A stretch of 64,000 nt of DNA, from positions 2,852,001-2,916,000 of the forward strand of contig NZ_CP077084.1 of NCBI RefSeq assembly GCF_014268275.3, written 5' to 3'. A model generated the notes under the pieces. It was not told the DNA's origin. It saw only the letters and a program-made list of their open reading frames with translations, and did no database searches. Numbering within the stretch: position 1 is the first letter of the stretch; every line of letters begins with the position of its first letter. Of this stretch, positions 49,829-58,500 are shown piece after piece. Both the position numbers and the translations under genes were made by a program. Source of the stretch: Pseudomonas tritici (GTDB taxonomy: Bacteria; Pseudomonadota; Gammaproteobacteria; Pseudomonadales; Pseudomonadaceae).

Positions 49829-50299
49829 TTGGCAGTCAGTAATCTGGATATGCACGCGTTGTTCGTGCTGGGTGATTTGCGCGCAAAGTTGGTCAAGCAG
49901 TTTCAATCCCGTTTCGTTTACATCACCGAGCAGACGCCGGAAGGTATCTACATCGCCGAAATCGACACCGAGGCGGCGATGGTGGTGGACGACAAACCTC
50001 GCCTGGAACTCAAAGTCGGCGATCACTTCCGCGCGGCGGTATTGCCCAGTCGTGAGGGTGGCAAGTTCGAATTGAAGTTCCGCGACATCAAGTTGACCGT
50101 CTATGGCTTGGGCGACTACGCCTTCGTGTCCTCGGCCGAAGGCCAGGGCATCGTGTTCAAGGAAGGCCACAGCGTGATGCTGGTGTTTGCCGCCAATGAG
50201 CAACTGCAGGAAGGCCTGACCAAAACCCTGAAGGCCGTGACCGGCAAGGCTGCCAAGTGGCGCAAGGGCGAGCTGGTCACGTTCAAGGCCAGCGAATAA
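49829..50299 (+). CDS. Conserved-looking cytoplasmic protein of unknown function
   Basis: 156 residues from a TTG start at 49829 (GGGGGCG seven bases upstream); the next ATG at 49850 has no ribosome site. The sequence is mixed alpha/beta (ALFVLGDLRAKLVKQFQSRFVYITEQTPEGIYIAEIDTEAAMVVDDKPRLELKVGDHFRAAVLPS…, YGLGDYAFVSSAEGQGIVF). A central helix with KAVTGKAAKWRKGELV suggests a small-ligand or nucleic-acid surface, but no family is recognised. No signal peptide. Unusual start codon. Confidence 0.65.
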   Translation: MAVSNLDMHALFVLGDLRAKLVKQFQSRFVYITEQTPEGIYIAEIDTEAAMVVDDKPRLELKVGDHFRAAVLPSREGGKFELKFRDIKLTVYGLGDYAFVSSAEGQGIVFKEGHSVMLVFAANEQLQEGLTKTLKAVTGKAAKWRKGELVTFKASE

Positions 50300-50434
50300 T
50301 CAGCAAAAAAACGCGAACACCCGTTATCTCCCGGAACCTCTACTACAGTTGAGTTGACTTAATTGTTCAGAGGCTTCGCGCATACGCAGCAAAGCCTTCC
50401 GCTATTGGTTGCGATATCGCGAGGTGCCTGAGGC

Positions 50435-51451
50435 ATGAAAGGATTGAGAACGCTGTTGGCTGCGTCCCTGGCGACCCTAGGGCTGTCAATGGCCGCATTG
50501 CCGGTGCGCGCCGCTGAGGCGCCGATACATTTTGCCGACCTGAACTGGGAAAGCGGCAGCCTGATCACCGAAGTGCTGCGGGTTATTGTCGAGAAGGGCT
50601 ACGACTTGCCCACCGACACCTTGCCCGGCACTACCATCACCTTGGAAACCGCGCTGGCCAAGAACGACATCCAAGTGATCGGCGAAGAATGGGCCGGCCG
50701 CAGCCCGGTGTGGGTCAAGGCGGAGGCCGAAGGCAAGGTGGTGGGTCTTGGGGACACGGTCAAAGGCGCAACCGAAGGCTGGTGGGTGCCGGAATACGTG
50801 ATCAAGGGTGATCCCGCCAAAGGCATCAAGCCACTGGCGCCGGACCTCAAGAGCGTAAAGGACCTGGCGCGCTACAAGGATGTGTTCAAGGACCCGGAAT
50901 CCCCAGGCAAGGGCCGCTTTCTCAACAGCCCTATCGGCTGGACCTCGGAAGTGGTCAACAAACAGAAGCTCAAGGCCTACGGTCTGGATGACAGCTACGT
51001 GAACTTCCGCTGCGGCTCAGGCGCGGCACTGGATGCCGAGATTGCCTCGTCGATCCGCCGGGGCAAGCCGGTGCTGTTCTACTACTGGTCGCCGACGCCG
51101 TTGATGGGGCGCTACAAGTTGATCCAACTGGAGGAACCGCCGTTCGATGCCGAGGCCTGGAAGACCCTGACGGATGCGGATAATCCTGATCCGAAGCCCA
51201 CGCGCTCGTTGGCGTCCAAGTTGAGTATCGGGGTGTCTACGCCGTTCCAGAAGGCCCATCCGCAGATTGCGCAGTTCTTTGAGAAAGTTGAGTTTCCGAT
51301 CGAGCCGCTGAATAAGGCCTTGGCGACCATGAGTGAAAATCACACAGCGCCACGGGATGTGGCCCAGGCGTTTCTCAAGGAACATCCGCAAGTGTGGAAG
51401 GCTTGGTTGACCGAGGATGTGGCGGAGAAGGTTGAGGCGAGCCTGAAATAA
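50435..51451 (+). CDS. Glycine betaine/choline-type ABC substrate-binding protein (orphan)
   Basis: A 338-residue periplasmic protein of the OpuAC/ProX family: signal peptide to about residue 27 (…ALPVRAAEA), then IHFADLNWESGSLITEVLRVIVEKGYDLPTDTLPGTTITLETALAKNDIQVIGEEWAGR, EGWWVPEYV and RRGKPVLFYYWSPTPLMGRYKL, the last part holding aromatic residues of the betaine cage. No permease or ATPase lies beside it, so it must serve a system elsewhere. Likely ligands are glycine betaine, choline or related osmolytes. The gene is followed by a REP pair. Confidence 0.86.
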   Translation: MKGLRTLLAASLATLGLSMAALPVRAAEAPIHFADLNWESGSLITEVLRVIVEKGYDLPTDTLPGTTITLETALAKNDIQVIGEEWAGRSPVWVKAEAEGKVVGLGDTVKGATEGWWVPEYVIKGDPAKGIKPLAPDLKSVKDLARYKDVFKDPESPGKGRFLNSPIGWTSEVVNKQKLKAYGLDDSYVNFRCGSGAALDAEIASSIRRGKPVLFYYWSPTPLMGRYKLIQLEEPPFDAEAWKTLTDADNPDPKPTRSLASKLSIGVSTPFQKAHPQIAQFFEKVEFPIEPLNKALATMSENHTAPRDVAQAFLKEHPQVWKAWLTEDVAEKVEASLK

Positions 51452-51482
51452 ACACCGGTCTCACTGCCAAGTGAGCTCAAAA

Positions 51483-51572
51483 TGTGGGAGCTGGCTTGCC
51501 TGCGATAGCGCTGTATCAGTCAAGGATTCATCAACTGACACACCGCTATCGCAGGCAAGCCAGCTCCCACAT
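51483..51572. repeat. REP pair (BIME) between the betaine-binding and receptor genes
   Basis: TGTGGGAGCTGGCTTGCCTGCGATAGCG and its inverted copy, with CTGTATCAGT / ACTGACACA-type inner pairing. It separates convergent genes and may terminate both. Confidence 0.9.
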
Positions 51573-51589
51573 TGGTGTGTATTCCAAAG

Positions 51590-53716
51590 TCAGAACCGGG
51601 TCTGTACTGCCAGCTCGAAGGTCCTCGGCGCCCCCAGATAGTACGCCGGCGACACATGGGCGAACTCGGCATACACCTCGTTCGTCAAGTTGCGCACCCG
51701 GCCCGTGACCGAGGTATGCGAGTCCACCTTATAACGCAGGAACGTCCCGAACAGCGTATAGGCCGGCACCGTTTGCGTATTGGCATTATCCGCATACACC
51801 TCAGCCACATACCGCGCATCCACACCACCTTGCCAATCCTCGGCAAAATCATAAGTCAGCCACAGATTACCCACGCGCGTGGGTACGTTGGTCGGCGTGT
51901 TGCCCTTGCGCGAGACCACCGCGCCACTGGCAATTTTCTCATTGAAATCCTTGTACTCGGCGTTGACCCAGGCGAAGTTGCCCTCCGCCAGCAGACTTGG
52001 CGTGATGCGCAATGAGCTGGCCAACTCGATGCCTCTGGATGACTGCGCGCCGACCGGGATGCTGCTGGTGGGATCCTGCGGATCGGTCACGGCAAAATCC
52101 TTGCGCTCGATCTTGTAGGCGGCCACGGTGGCCGAGCCACGGCCGTCCATATAGTCGAACTTGCTGCCCACTTCCCACTGTTTACCCGTCGAGACGTCAA
52201 ACACTTGTGTGGTGGTACTTGGCTGCTCGGCGGCGGTGCTGTATTGCACGTACACATTGGCTGATGGGATGAATTGATAGGTCAGGCCTACGCGGCCGGT
52301 CAGCGGTTCCCAGCTGCGTTTGAAGTGCCGAGGGTTGGTGGCCGTGACCACTCGGTGGTTGGTGACATCCAGGTCGATGGCGTCGTAACGCAGGCCGGTC
52401 AACAGCGACAATTTGTCGGTGAGGCCCAGGCGATTCTCCACGAACAGCGCCTTGGTGGTGACTTCGTTGGTCTTGTCGTTGCCGAAGTTCTCCCGGGTTC
52501 GCGGAATATCGTAGAAGTGCCCAGGGTTGAAGGTATTCGGATCCACCGCACTGTTACCCGGCACATTCCACGGCGTGCTAGTGGTGCTGTTGACCTTGTA
52601 CTCGAAGCCGCCGGACCAGGTGGTCGACAGTCCGTAGAGGCTGTCATCGTGGCGCAGCTCGAACTGGTTGCCGTTCTGTTCGCCCTGATGGCGTACCTGG
52701 TAAGCCGTCGAGCGGTTCACCGCGCTGTTGTCGGCGCTGTACTGGTAGGTTTCCAGGTTGCGGTAATCACGTTGGCTGTCCAAGTGGTACAGGGTGTTTT
52801 TCAGGGTGGTGCTGTCGTTGATGCGGTAGTCGATGATCGAGCGCGCCCAGATCGTGCGCTGCTCGTAGCGGCCGTCGGCGACGTTGTAGTTGTTGAACCG
52901 GTTGTGCTTGTCGATCTTCAGCTCGCCGGCCTTGGGATTGAGCACCGGCGTGCCCCAGTAGGGGCTGTCTTCATGCTCATCCTGGTATTCCAGTGCCAGG
53001 GTATGAGACAGGTTGGGCGTGAGGTCGCTGAGCAGGGAAAACGCCAGGCTCCAGGCCTCGCGCTGGTCGCGGTCGATGTAGCTGTGATTGGTGTTGCGGC
53101 TCACATCCAGGCGCGCGTAGTGCTGCACGTCGGCACCGGGCTCGGTCAGGGCGTGATTGACGCCGAACGCCATACCGGCGGTGTCATAGCTGCCATAGGT
53201 GAGCTGGCCCTCTGCCGCCTGTTCCTCACGGGTGGCCAGCTTGGTCACGTAATTGAGCGAACCGCCCACGGAGCCTGCGCCGTTGATCAGGGAGGAGGGG
53301 CCGCCGACCAGTTCCACCCGATCATAGATCCAGGCATCCACAGGCCGGGCCAGGCCTGTGGCGACGTTGATCCCGTTGAACATCTGGGTGATCTGGCTGC
53401 TGGTAAAACCCCGATAGGAGACAAACCCGCCAAAGCCCGGCGGGGCGCTGGCGTTGACGCCGGGCAGGGTGTTGGCCGCATCGCGGAAAGTCTTGGCGCC
53501 GTGGCGCTCGATGTCACTGCGCTTAGCGATGGCCACCGACGCCGGGGTTTCCCGTACGCTCAATCCCAACCGCGACGCCACGCCGCTGGGTTGGTCCAGG
53601 GCCAGGCCGGGCTCGGCGGTTTGTTCGCCATCAATGGTCGTCGGGGCCAACTCAAGGGCCCAGGCGCAGACAGGCAGGCAGCCGAACAGGCCCGCCAACA
53701 GGGGTAGATGTTTCAT
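51590..53716 (-). CDS. TonB-dependent siderophore receptor
   Basis: A 708-residue outer-membrane receptor with signal peptide MKHLPLLAGLFGCLPVCAWA. A plug domain follows (VRETPASVAIAKRSDIERHGAKTF, GPSSLINGAGSVGGSLNYVTK), and the barrel ends in the aromatic FELAVQTRF. No STN domain. The plug has features of the ferric siderophore branch. It starts 95 bp downstream of a DUF2946 gene on the same strand. Metal other than iron is possible because DUF2946 proteins carry metal-like Cys/His motifs. ATG 53716 chosen for the signal peptide. Confidence 0.88.
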   Translation of the reverse strand: MKHLPLLAGLFGCLPVCAWALELAPTTIDGEQTAEPGLALDQPSGVASRLGLSVRETPASVAIAKRSDIERHGAKTFRDAANTLPGVNASAPPGFGGFVSYRGFTSSQITQMFNGINVATGLARPVDAWIYDRVELVGGPSSLINGAGSVGGSLNYVTKLATREEQAAEGQLTYGSYDTAGMAFGVNHALTEPGADVQHYARLDVSRNTNHSYIDRDQREAWSLAFSLLSDLTPNLSHTLALEYQDEHEDSPYWGTPVLNPKAGELKIDKHNRFNNYNVADGRYEQRTIWARSIIDYRINDSTTLKNTLYHLDSQRDYRNLETYQYSADNSAVNRSTAYQVRHQGEQNGNQFELRHDDSLYGLSTTWSGGFEYKVNSTTSTPWNVPGNSAVDPNTFNPGHFYDIPRTRENFGNDKTNEVTTKALFVENRLGLTDKLSLLTGLRYDAIDLDVTNHRVVTATNPRHFKRSWEPLTGRVGLTYQFIPSANVYVQYSTAAEQPSTTTQVFDVSTGKQWEVGSKFDYMDGRGSATVAAYKIERKDFAVTDPQDPTSSIPVGAQSSRGIELASSLRITPSLLAEGNFAWVNAEYKDFNEKIASGAVVSRKGNTPTNVPTRVGNLWLTYDFAEDWQGGVDARYVAEVYADNANTQTVPAYTLFGTFLRYKVDSHTSVTGRVRNLTNEVYAEFAHVSPAYYLGAPRTFELAVQTRF

Positions 53717-53811
53717 GGTTGAATCCTGAAAAACTTGGCTTGAAAACAACGCACAGCCGCCCGTATTTCCTTGCGGAAACGGCGGTCAGTGCAGATCAGA
53801 AAGCGAAGGGA

Positions 53812-54201
53812 TCAGGCGAAAGCAGGCGGCGCGCGCGGATGAGCCGTGGGCCAGGTGAAGCGGGCAGGGATGTCAGCAGCCAGGACAATAGCTGGCGGTG
53901 GCGCATGGGGCTGGGGCAACACCGCCACATTCAGGCTGGAACTCAGCGCCGGGCCCATACCGCCAGTGGAACACAGCGGGCAGCCAAACGCCTTGGACAG
54001 CGTGGGCAAGTTCTCCTCAGTGGAGTTGGACGGCTTGGGCGCCTGGGTGCGCGGGTCCACTGTACAGAACTGACCGCCGATGCCATTGAGCTGCATCCCG
54101 ACCATCTGCCCATGACCGATACTGCAGGCGAACACATTGAACAGGACGCAGCAATAGAGCATCCAGGCAATGAGCGAGCGGTCGGCACGGGCAAGTTTCA
54201 T
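53812..54201 (-). CDS. DUF2946 family exported protein
   Basis: 129 residues from ATG 54201. Residues 8-35 form a membrane or signal segment (RSLIAWMLYCCVLFNVFACSIGHGQM), and the later GCPLCSTGGM motif with the CSIGHG segment gives Cys/His groups typical of DUF2946. Members are often next to TonB receptors or metal-handling genes, and a metal-binding role has been suggested but not shown. It probably shares a transcript with the receptor gene 95 bp downstream. An ATG 6 codons upstream is an alternative. Confidence 0.75.
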   Translation of the reverse strand: MKLARADRSLIAWMLYCCVLFNVFACSIGHGQMVGMQLNGIGGQFCTVDPRTQAPKPSNSTEENLPTLSKAFGCPLCSTGGMGPALSSSLNVAVLPQPHAPPPAIVLAADIPARFTWPTAHPRAPPAFA

Positions 54202-54294
54202 GGGGCGGCACTTTACCATCAGCCGCCGACGAAATGCCTGCAGAAAATCTCAGGGGGGCTATCCTGATGCGGACCTTTTCAGGGAGAGCCAGTC

Positions 54295-54732
54295 ATGAGC
54301 TTTGTAGTCGCACGATGGATTGTCGGCGTTTTTACATTCATCAGCATGGTGCATCTGTACTGGGCTGCCGGCGGCAAACTCGGCTTCTTAGCCGCCATCC
54401 CCCAACTGCCCGGAGAATTCGCCAGCGGACCCAAGCCAGCGTTCAAGCCCTCGGCGCTCGCCACGTTTCTGGTCGCATTGGGATTGGTGGGGATTGCGCT
54501 GATGGTGTGCCTGCGGGCGGGGTTGTACTTTTCGGCGGTGTCCCATGGGGCGTTGCAGTGGGGGATCAGTGCGATTGCGTTGGTGATGTTTGCCAGGGCG
54601 ATTGGGGATTCGGAATTGGTGGGGTTTTTCAAGAAAGTCGGCGGGTCAAGGTTTGCGAGGTTGGATACGTATTTTTATTCGCCGTTGTGTTTGGTGTTGG
54701 GGGTGGGGTTGTTGGTGGTGGCGTGGGGGTGA
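54295..54732 (+). CDS. DUF3995 membrane protein
   Basis: 145 residues with four hydrophobic segments (about 5-28, 57-77, 80-103, 122-144). The conserved WAAGG…IP region (HLYWAAGGKLGFLAAIPQLPG) identifies DUF3995. Function is unknown. AGGGAG lies 9 bases before ATG. The last 40 codons are strikingly G-rich at third positions, in contrast to the A/T-richer toxin/immunity block that follows on the other strand. Confidence 0.82.
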   Translation: MSFVVARWIVGVFTFISMVHLYWAAGGKLGFLAAIPQLPGEFASGPKPAFKPSALATFLVALGLVGIALMVCLRAGLYFSAVSHGALQWGISAIALVMFARAIGDSELVGFFKKVGGSRFARLDTYFYSPLCLVLGVGLLVVAWG

Positions 54733-54738
54733 GGGGGG

Positions 54739-55122
54739 TTAAATATTTGTTGGGTATAGGACGATTCTGGTTGCCCGCACGTCAACGTAACCAGATTTTT
54801 GAGTGATTGGTCGGTCGAGTTCAACAAGAACTATAGAGTCGCCAAGTTGTAATGCAGCACATTCTTCGTCCGCGACTTGAGTCAATTCGGCTGTTATTTG
54901 AGTGATACCCTTTATCTCGATGATCTGCGGGGTCGTATCGGAGGACGGAGTAATGCTTCGCCCCCAAGAAAAGATTTCATCCAGATCGAACTCTACGTCG
55001 TGTTCATCGCCGATTTTGGGAGTGATCCCGGCCCATAGAGCGGCGCCACTACCGATAGATGATTGGAACCTGACGAGTAAAGTGTCCGTAGTAGAAAGTA
55101 TTTCGGTAATTCGTATCTTCAT
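54739..55122 (-). CDS. Probable immunity protein for the adjacent Rhs toxin
   Basis: 127 residues from ATG 55122, one base after the Rhs stop (TGA-A-ATG), so it is translationally linked. The sequence (MKIRITEILSTTDTLLVRFQSSIGSGAALWAG…, DEHDVEFDLDEIFSWGRSI, ADEECAALQLGDSIVLVELDRP) is beta-rich and acidic, has no signal peptide, and matches no family I recognise. Location straight after a polymorphic Rhs toxin, small size and A/T-rich codons like the toxin tip strongly suggest an immunity gene, by analogy with known Rhs/CDI systems. Function is inferred only. Confidence 0.72.
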   Translation of the reverse strand: MKIRITEILSTTDTLLVRFQSSIGSGAALWAGITPKIGDEHDVEFDLDEIFSWGRSITPSSDTTPQIIEIKGITQITAELTQVADEECAALQLGDSIVLVELDRPITQKSGYVDVRATRIVLYPTNI

Positions 55123-55123
55123 T

Positions 55124-55543
55124 TCACTTCTTCGGTAGTGGGACTCTAACAACAGTGTTGTCCACATTCATGGTGTTGGCTTTAAGCTCAAGAGTCCATG
55201 TCTCCTCATGGTAGTGATGTTTGCTTGGTTTGCTGTTCATTTCGTGCGCGCCATAGCGAATACTTCTTTTTGCGTCACTAGAAACTATCCTGTCGCGATC
55301 AGGTTTTCCAGTTCGCGGGTTGGTGTTCGTGTGGGGACGTGGCCCTAGAAATTCATCCCACTTTCGGGTGGTTTCTTCCGGTTTAACTGGTTTGTTGGCA
55401 TAGGTTTCTTTGTGATATCCCATTTCAGGCGGGATATTTGAGGTGGTGGGGGGGAGTGGCTCCCCATAATTAGCTTTTGCCTCCGTTTCTGGTTCTTCAG
55501 CTTCGGTCGTCGGTTTGCACTTTTTGCCACCTGGACAAGAGTT
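55124..55543 (-). other. C-terminal toxin domain of the Rhs protein
   Basis: 139 residues after DPLGL, visibly A/T-richer than the rest of the gene. A His/Glu-rich block (GAHEM…KHHYHEETW) with basic residues is compatible with a nuclease (RNase of BECR type or HNH-like), but no fold could be assigned. Confidence 0.6.
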
Positions 55544-58500
55544 CAAGCCTAGCGGATCTACCCAACCTGTCGGGTTGGGTACGTACTGGTATGCATTGAT
55601 CCCACCCGCCAGCTTCACCGGGTCAGGTGTCAGGTAGCGACCAAGATCCGGATTGTAGTAGCGATGGCGGTTGTAGTGCAGCCCGCTTTCCGAGTCGAAG
55701 TATTGGCCTTGGAAGCGCAGCGGGTTGTCGACTTTTCCTATGTCGAGGCGGGTGATTTCGCCGTAGGCGCGGTAGTGCGCGGACCAGACGATTTTGCCTC
55801 CCGGGGCGGTGAGTTCCTGTGGGGTGCCGAGGTGGTCTAGTTGGTAGTGGTAGGGCTTGGTTTCTTTTGGACCGAAGCCTTCTAGTAGGGTCAGCGGACG
55901 AAAGCTGTCCGGTTCATAGAGGTAGCTGCGGTGCCGATCCGCGTGGTGTTCGGCGATGAGTTTGTCGCCTTGCCAGAAGAATTCGGTAGTTTTGCCGTCA
56001 ACGGTTTTGCTGATGCGGCGGCCAAACGGGTCGTAGCGGTAGCTGGCAGTTTGGCCGTTGGGTTGGGTGAGGCCGATGAGGCGGTGCTGGCAGTCGTAGC
56101 GGTATTCGGTGACGAGTTGATGGCCCTTTCCGCGACGTTCACGGATCAAATTGCCGAAGGCGTCGTAGTCGTAGTGGCGGTCGCCTTGGATCATCAGGCG
56201 GTTGCCGGCGACGATGTCCGGGCCGGGGCGGTCTTGCATGAGCAGGTTGCCGGCCGGGTCGTGGCCGAAGCGTTCCTGCTCGCCTTGGGAGTGATCGGCT
56301 CGGGTCAGGCGGGCGAGGGGATCGTAGTGGTAGTGGTGTTCGCCTTTGCGGGTGTCGAGGAGGCGGGTGAGGTTGCCGGATTTGTCGTAGTCGTATTGGC
56401 GTTGGTAAAGGTAGTGTTCCTGTTGGGTGACGGCGTGGGCGTGCAGGCGTTGCTGATCGTCATAGTGGTAGTGGCTGATCAGTTGGCCTTGTTGGCGTTG
56501 CTGTTCCTGGTCGGCTTTGAACAGGTGCGAGGTGAGGGTTTCACCGTTCAAGTCGACAGTGGCTAGATGGCCGCCTTTATCGTGGTTGAAGGTGAGACGG
56601 TTGTTATCCGGCAGGCGCAGGTTTTTCAGCTGACCGCAGGCGTCATAGCCATAGCGCAACGTGCCCCAGCCTTGGTGTTCAGCGGTAAGGCGGTTTTGCG
56701 GATCGTATTCGTAGGCCAGCGCCCAGTGGCCGTCGTCGACGCTTAGGAGATTGCCCTGGCGGTCGTAGGCGTAATCGACGATGTTGCCGTCGGGCAGGGT
56801 TTTTCTTACGAGTCGTCCGGCGTGATCGCGCTCGTAGCGGGTGACTAGCTGACTGCCATCGTCGCCGTGTTCGGTCTTTTCCTGAAGGTTGCCGTTCAGG
56901 TCATAAACGTAAGCGGTGCGCTGGCCGTCAAAACCAGTTTCTTGTTGGATCAGGCCGTTGCTGTGATACTGGAACCGGTAGGTTTCGCCGACTTCGTTTT
57001 CGATCTCGGTCAGCAACAAACGAACGTTGTCGTAACGGTATTTGACCTGGGTGCCATCGGCGTGGATGCGGCGGCTGATCAGGTGCAAGCCGTCGGCATA
57101 TTCGTAACGGGTGACGTGCCCCAGTTCATCGCGTTCGGAGGTGATTTTTCCGTAAGCGTTGTAGGTATATTTACGCGTGTCACCACTCGGCAAGACGATT
57201 TGGACTAGGCGCCCAGCGTTGTTCCATTCGAACTGTGTGAGCGCACCATATTCATCCTCACGCGCAACCTGCCGCCCCAGATCGTCATAGCGATAGCGCT
57301 TGATACCGCCATTCGGCAATTGCTCTTCAAGCAGTTGTCCGCGTTCATTCCAGACCAGCCGCTGACAGCTGTTATCGGGATACCAAACCCCAATCAGCTG
57401 CCCGTATTTGTTGTAGCTGTAGTCCGTGGAATTGCCGTCTGGATCGGTCTTACGCGTAACGTCGCCCTGGTCATTCCGCTCATACTTCCAAACCGCTTCA
57501 CCACGCCGCACAACCCGTACGAACCCATTCTCATGCTCGTAGGAAGTGGGCTCATCATCCCCCGGAAACAACGACACCAAGCGTCCGGCTTCGTCGTACT
57601 GGTAGGCTGTGATCGCGCCGAGAGGATCCTGCTCAACCGTCAGCCGGCCTTTGTCATCGTAGGACTTGAAGTGCTCAGCACCATCCGGATCCACCCGCCG
57701 CACCAGCCGCGCTCGCTGGTCATGCACGTAGACTTCCTGGCTGCCATCGGCGTTATGAACCGTGACCTGCCCGTTGTCCTCCCACACATACCGCGTGTCC
57801 ATCTGCGAAAAGCTCGCCCAGTGCCGGACACACCGCGCCGCCTTGCCAGACCTTTCCCACGCCCAAAAGAAACTCGCCCCACCGGCCAGTCCGCGCTCAA
57901 GAATGACGTGCTGTTCGTCGTACCGATAAACCTCACTTTCACCTACAGCATTGGTCGCTGAAACCAACCGCCCGACATCGTCATAGGCGTAGGAAACAAC
58001 GTTCTGCTCTGTCACCCAGACAAACGGACCGTCATCCACAGCCCGCTCAACCTGGTAATCCACCGCAACAATGCGGCCCGACGCATAGCGCAAAAACAAC
58101 GAGCGCCCCACACCGTTGTCCAACCGCTCAATCTGCCCCAGGTAGTTACGGGAAATACGCAGCCGGTTGTCATACGCATCGCTGATCGCTGTCAGCACAC
58201 CGTCGCGGAAATGGTAGAAACGCGACGCCTGAGCCAGCACCAACTCATCAGGCAAAGACCCCAGGTAGATCGCGGCTTCGGCCAGGCTGTTGGTGATTGC
58301 GGGCCGAGAAACAGACGGCAAGGGCAGGGTAGTCGAGCGATTCTCATGATCTGTCCACACCACCGAATCACCGGAAACACTAAGCCGATGTGCTAGCGAA
58401 TGACTCCAGCCAAACCCCAACCCGCAATCCACTTCCACCGCACTGGTGCGATACAACCGAGTCCACTCAAACGGCAGAATCCCGTCCAGCGCACCATCGG

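Noticed and set aside
53717..54201. OprC-type copper receptor assignment based on the DUF2946 neighbour
   Set aside because: The receptor sequence looks like the siderophore branch and lacks features I would expect for OprC, so only a general call is given.
54234..54806. Long plus-strand frame overlapping the DUF3995 gene
   Set aside because: It is a shadow frame; the DUF3995 frame has the ribosome site and membrane segments.
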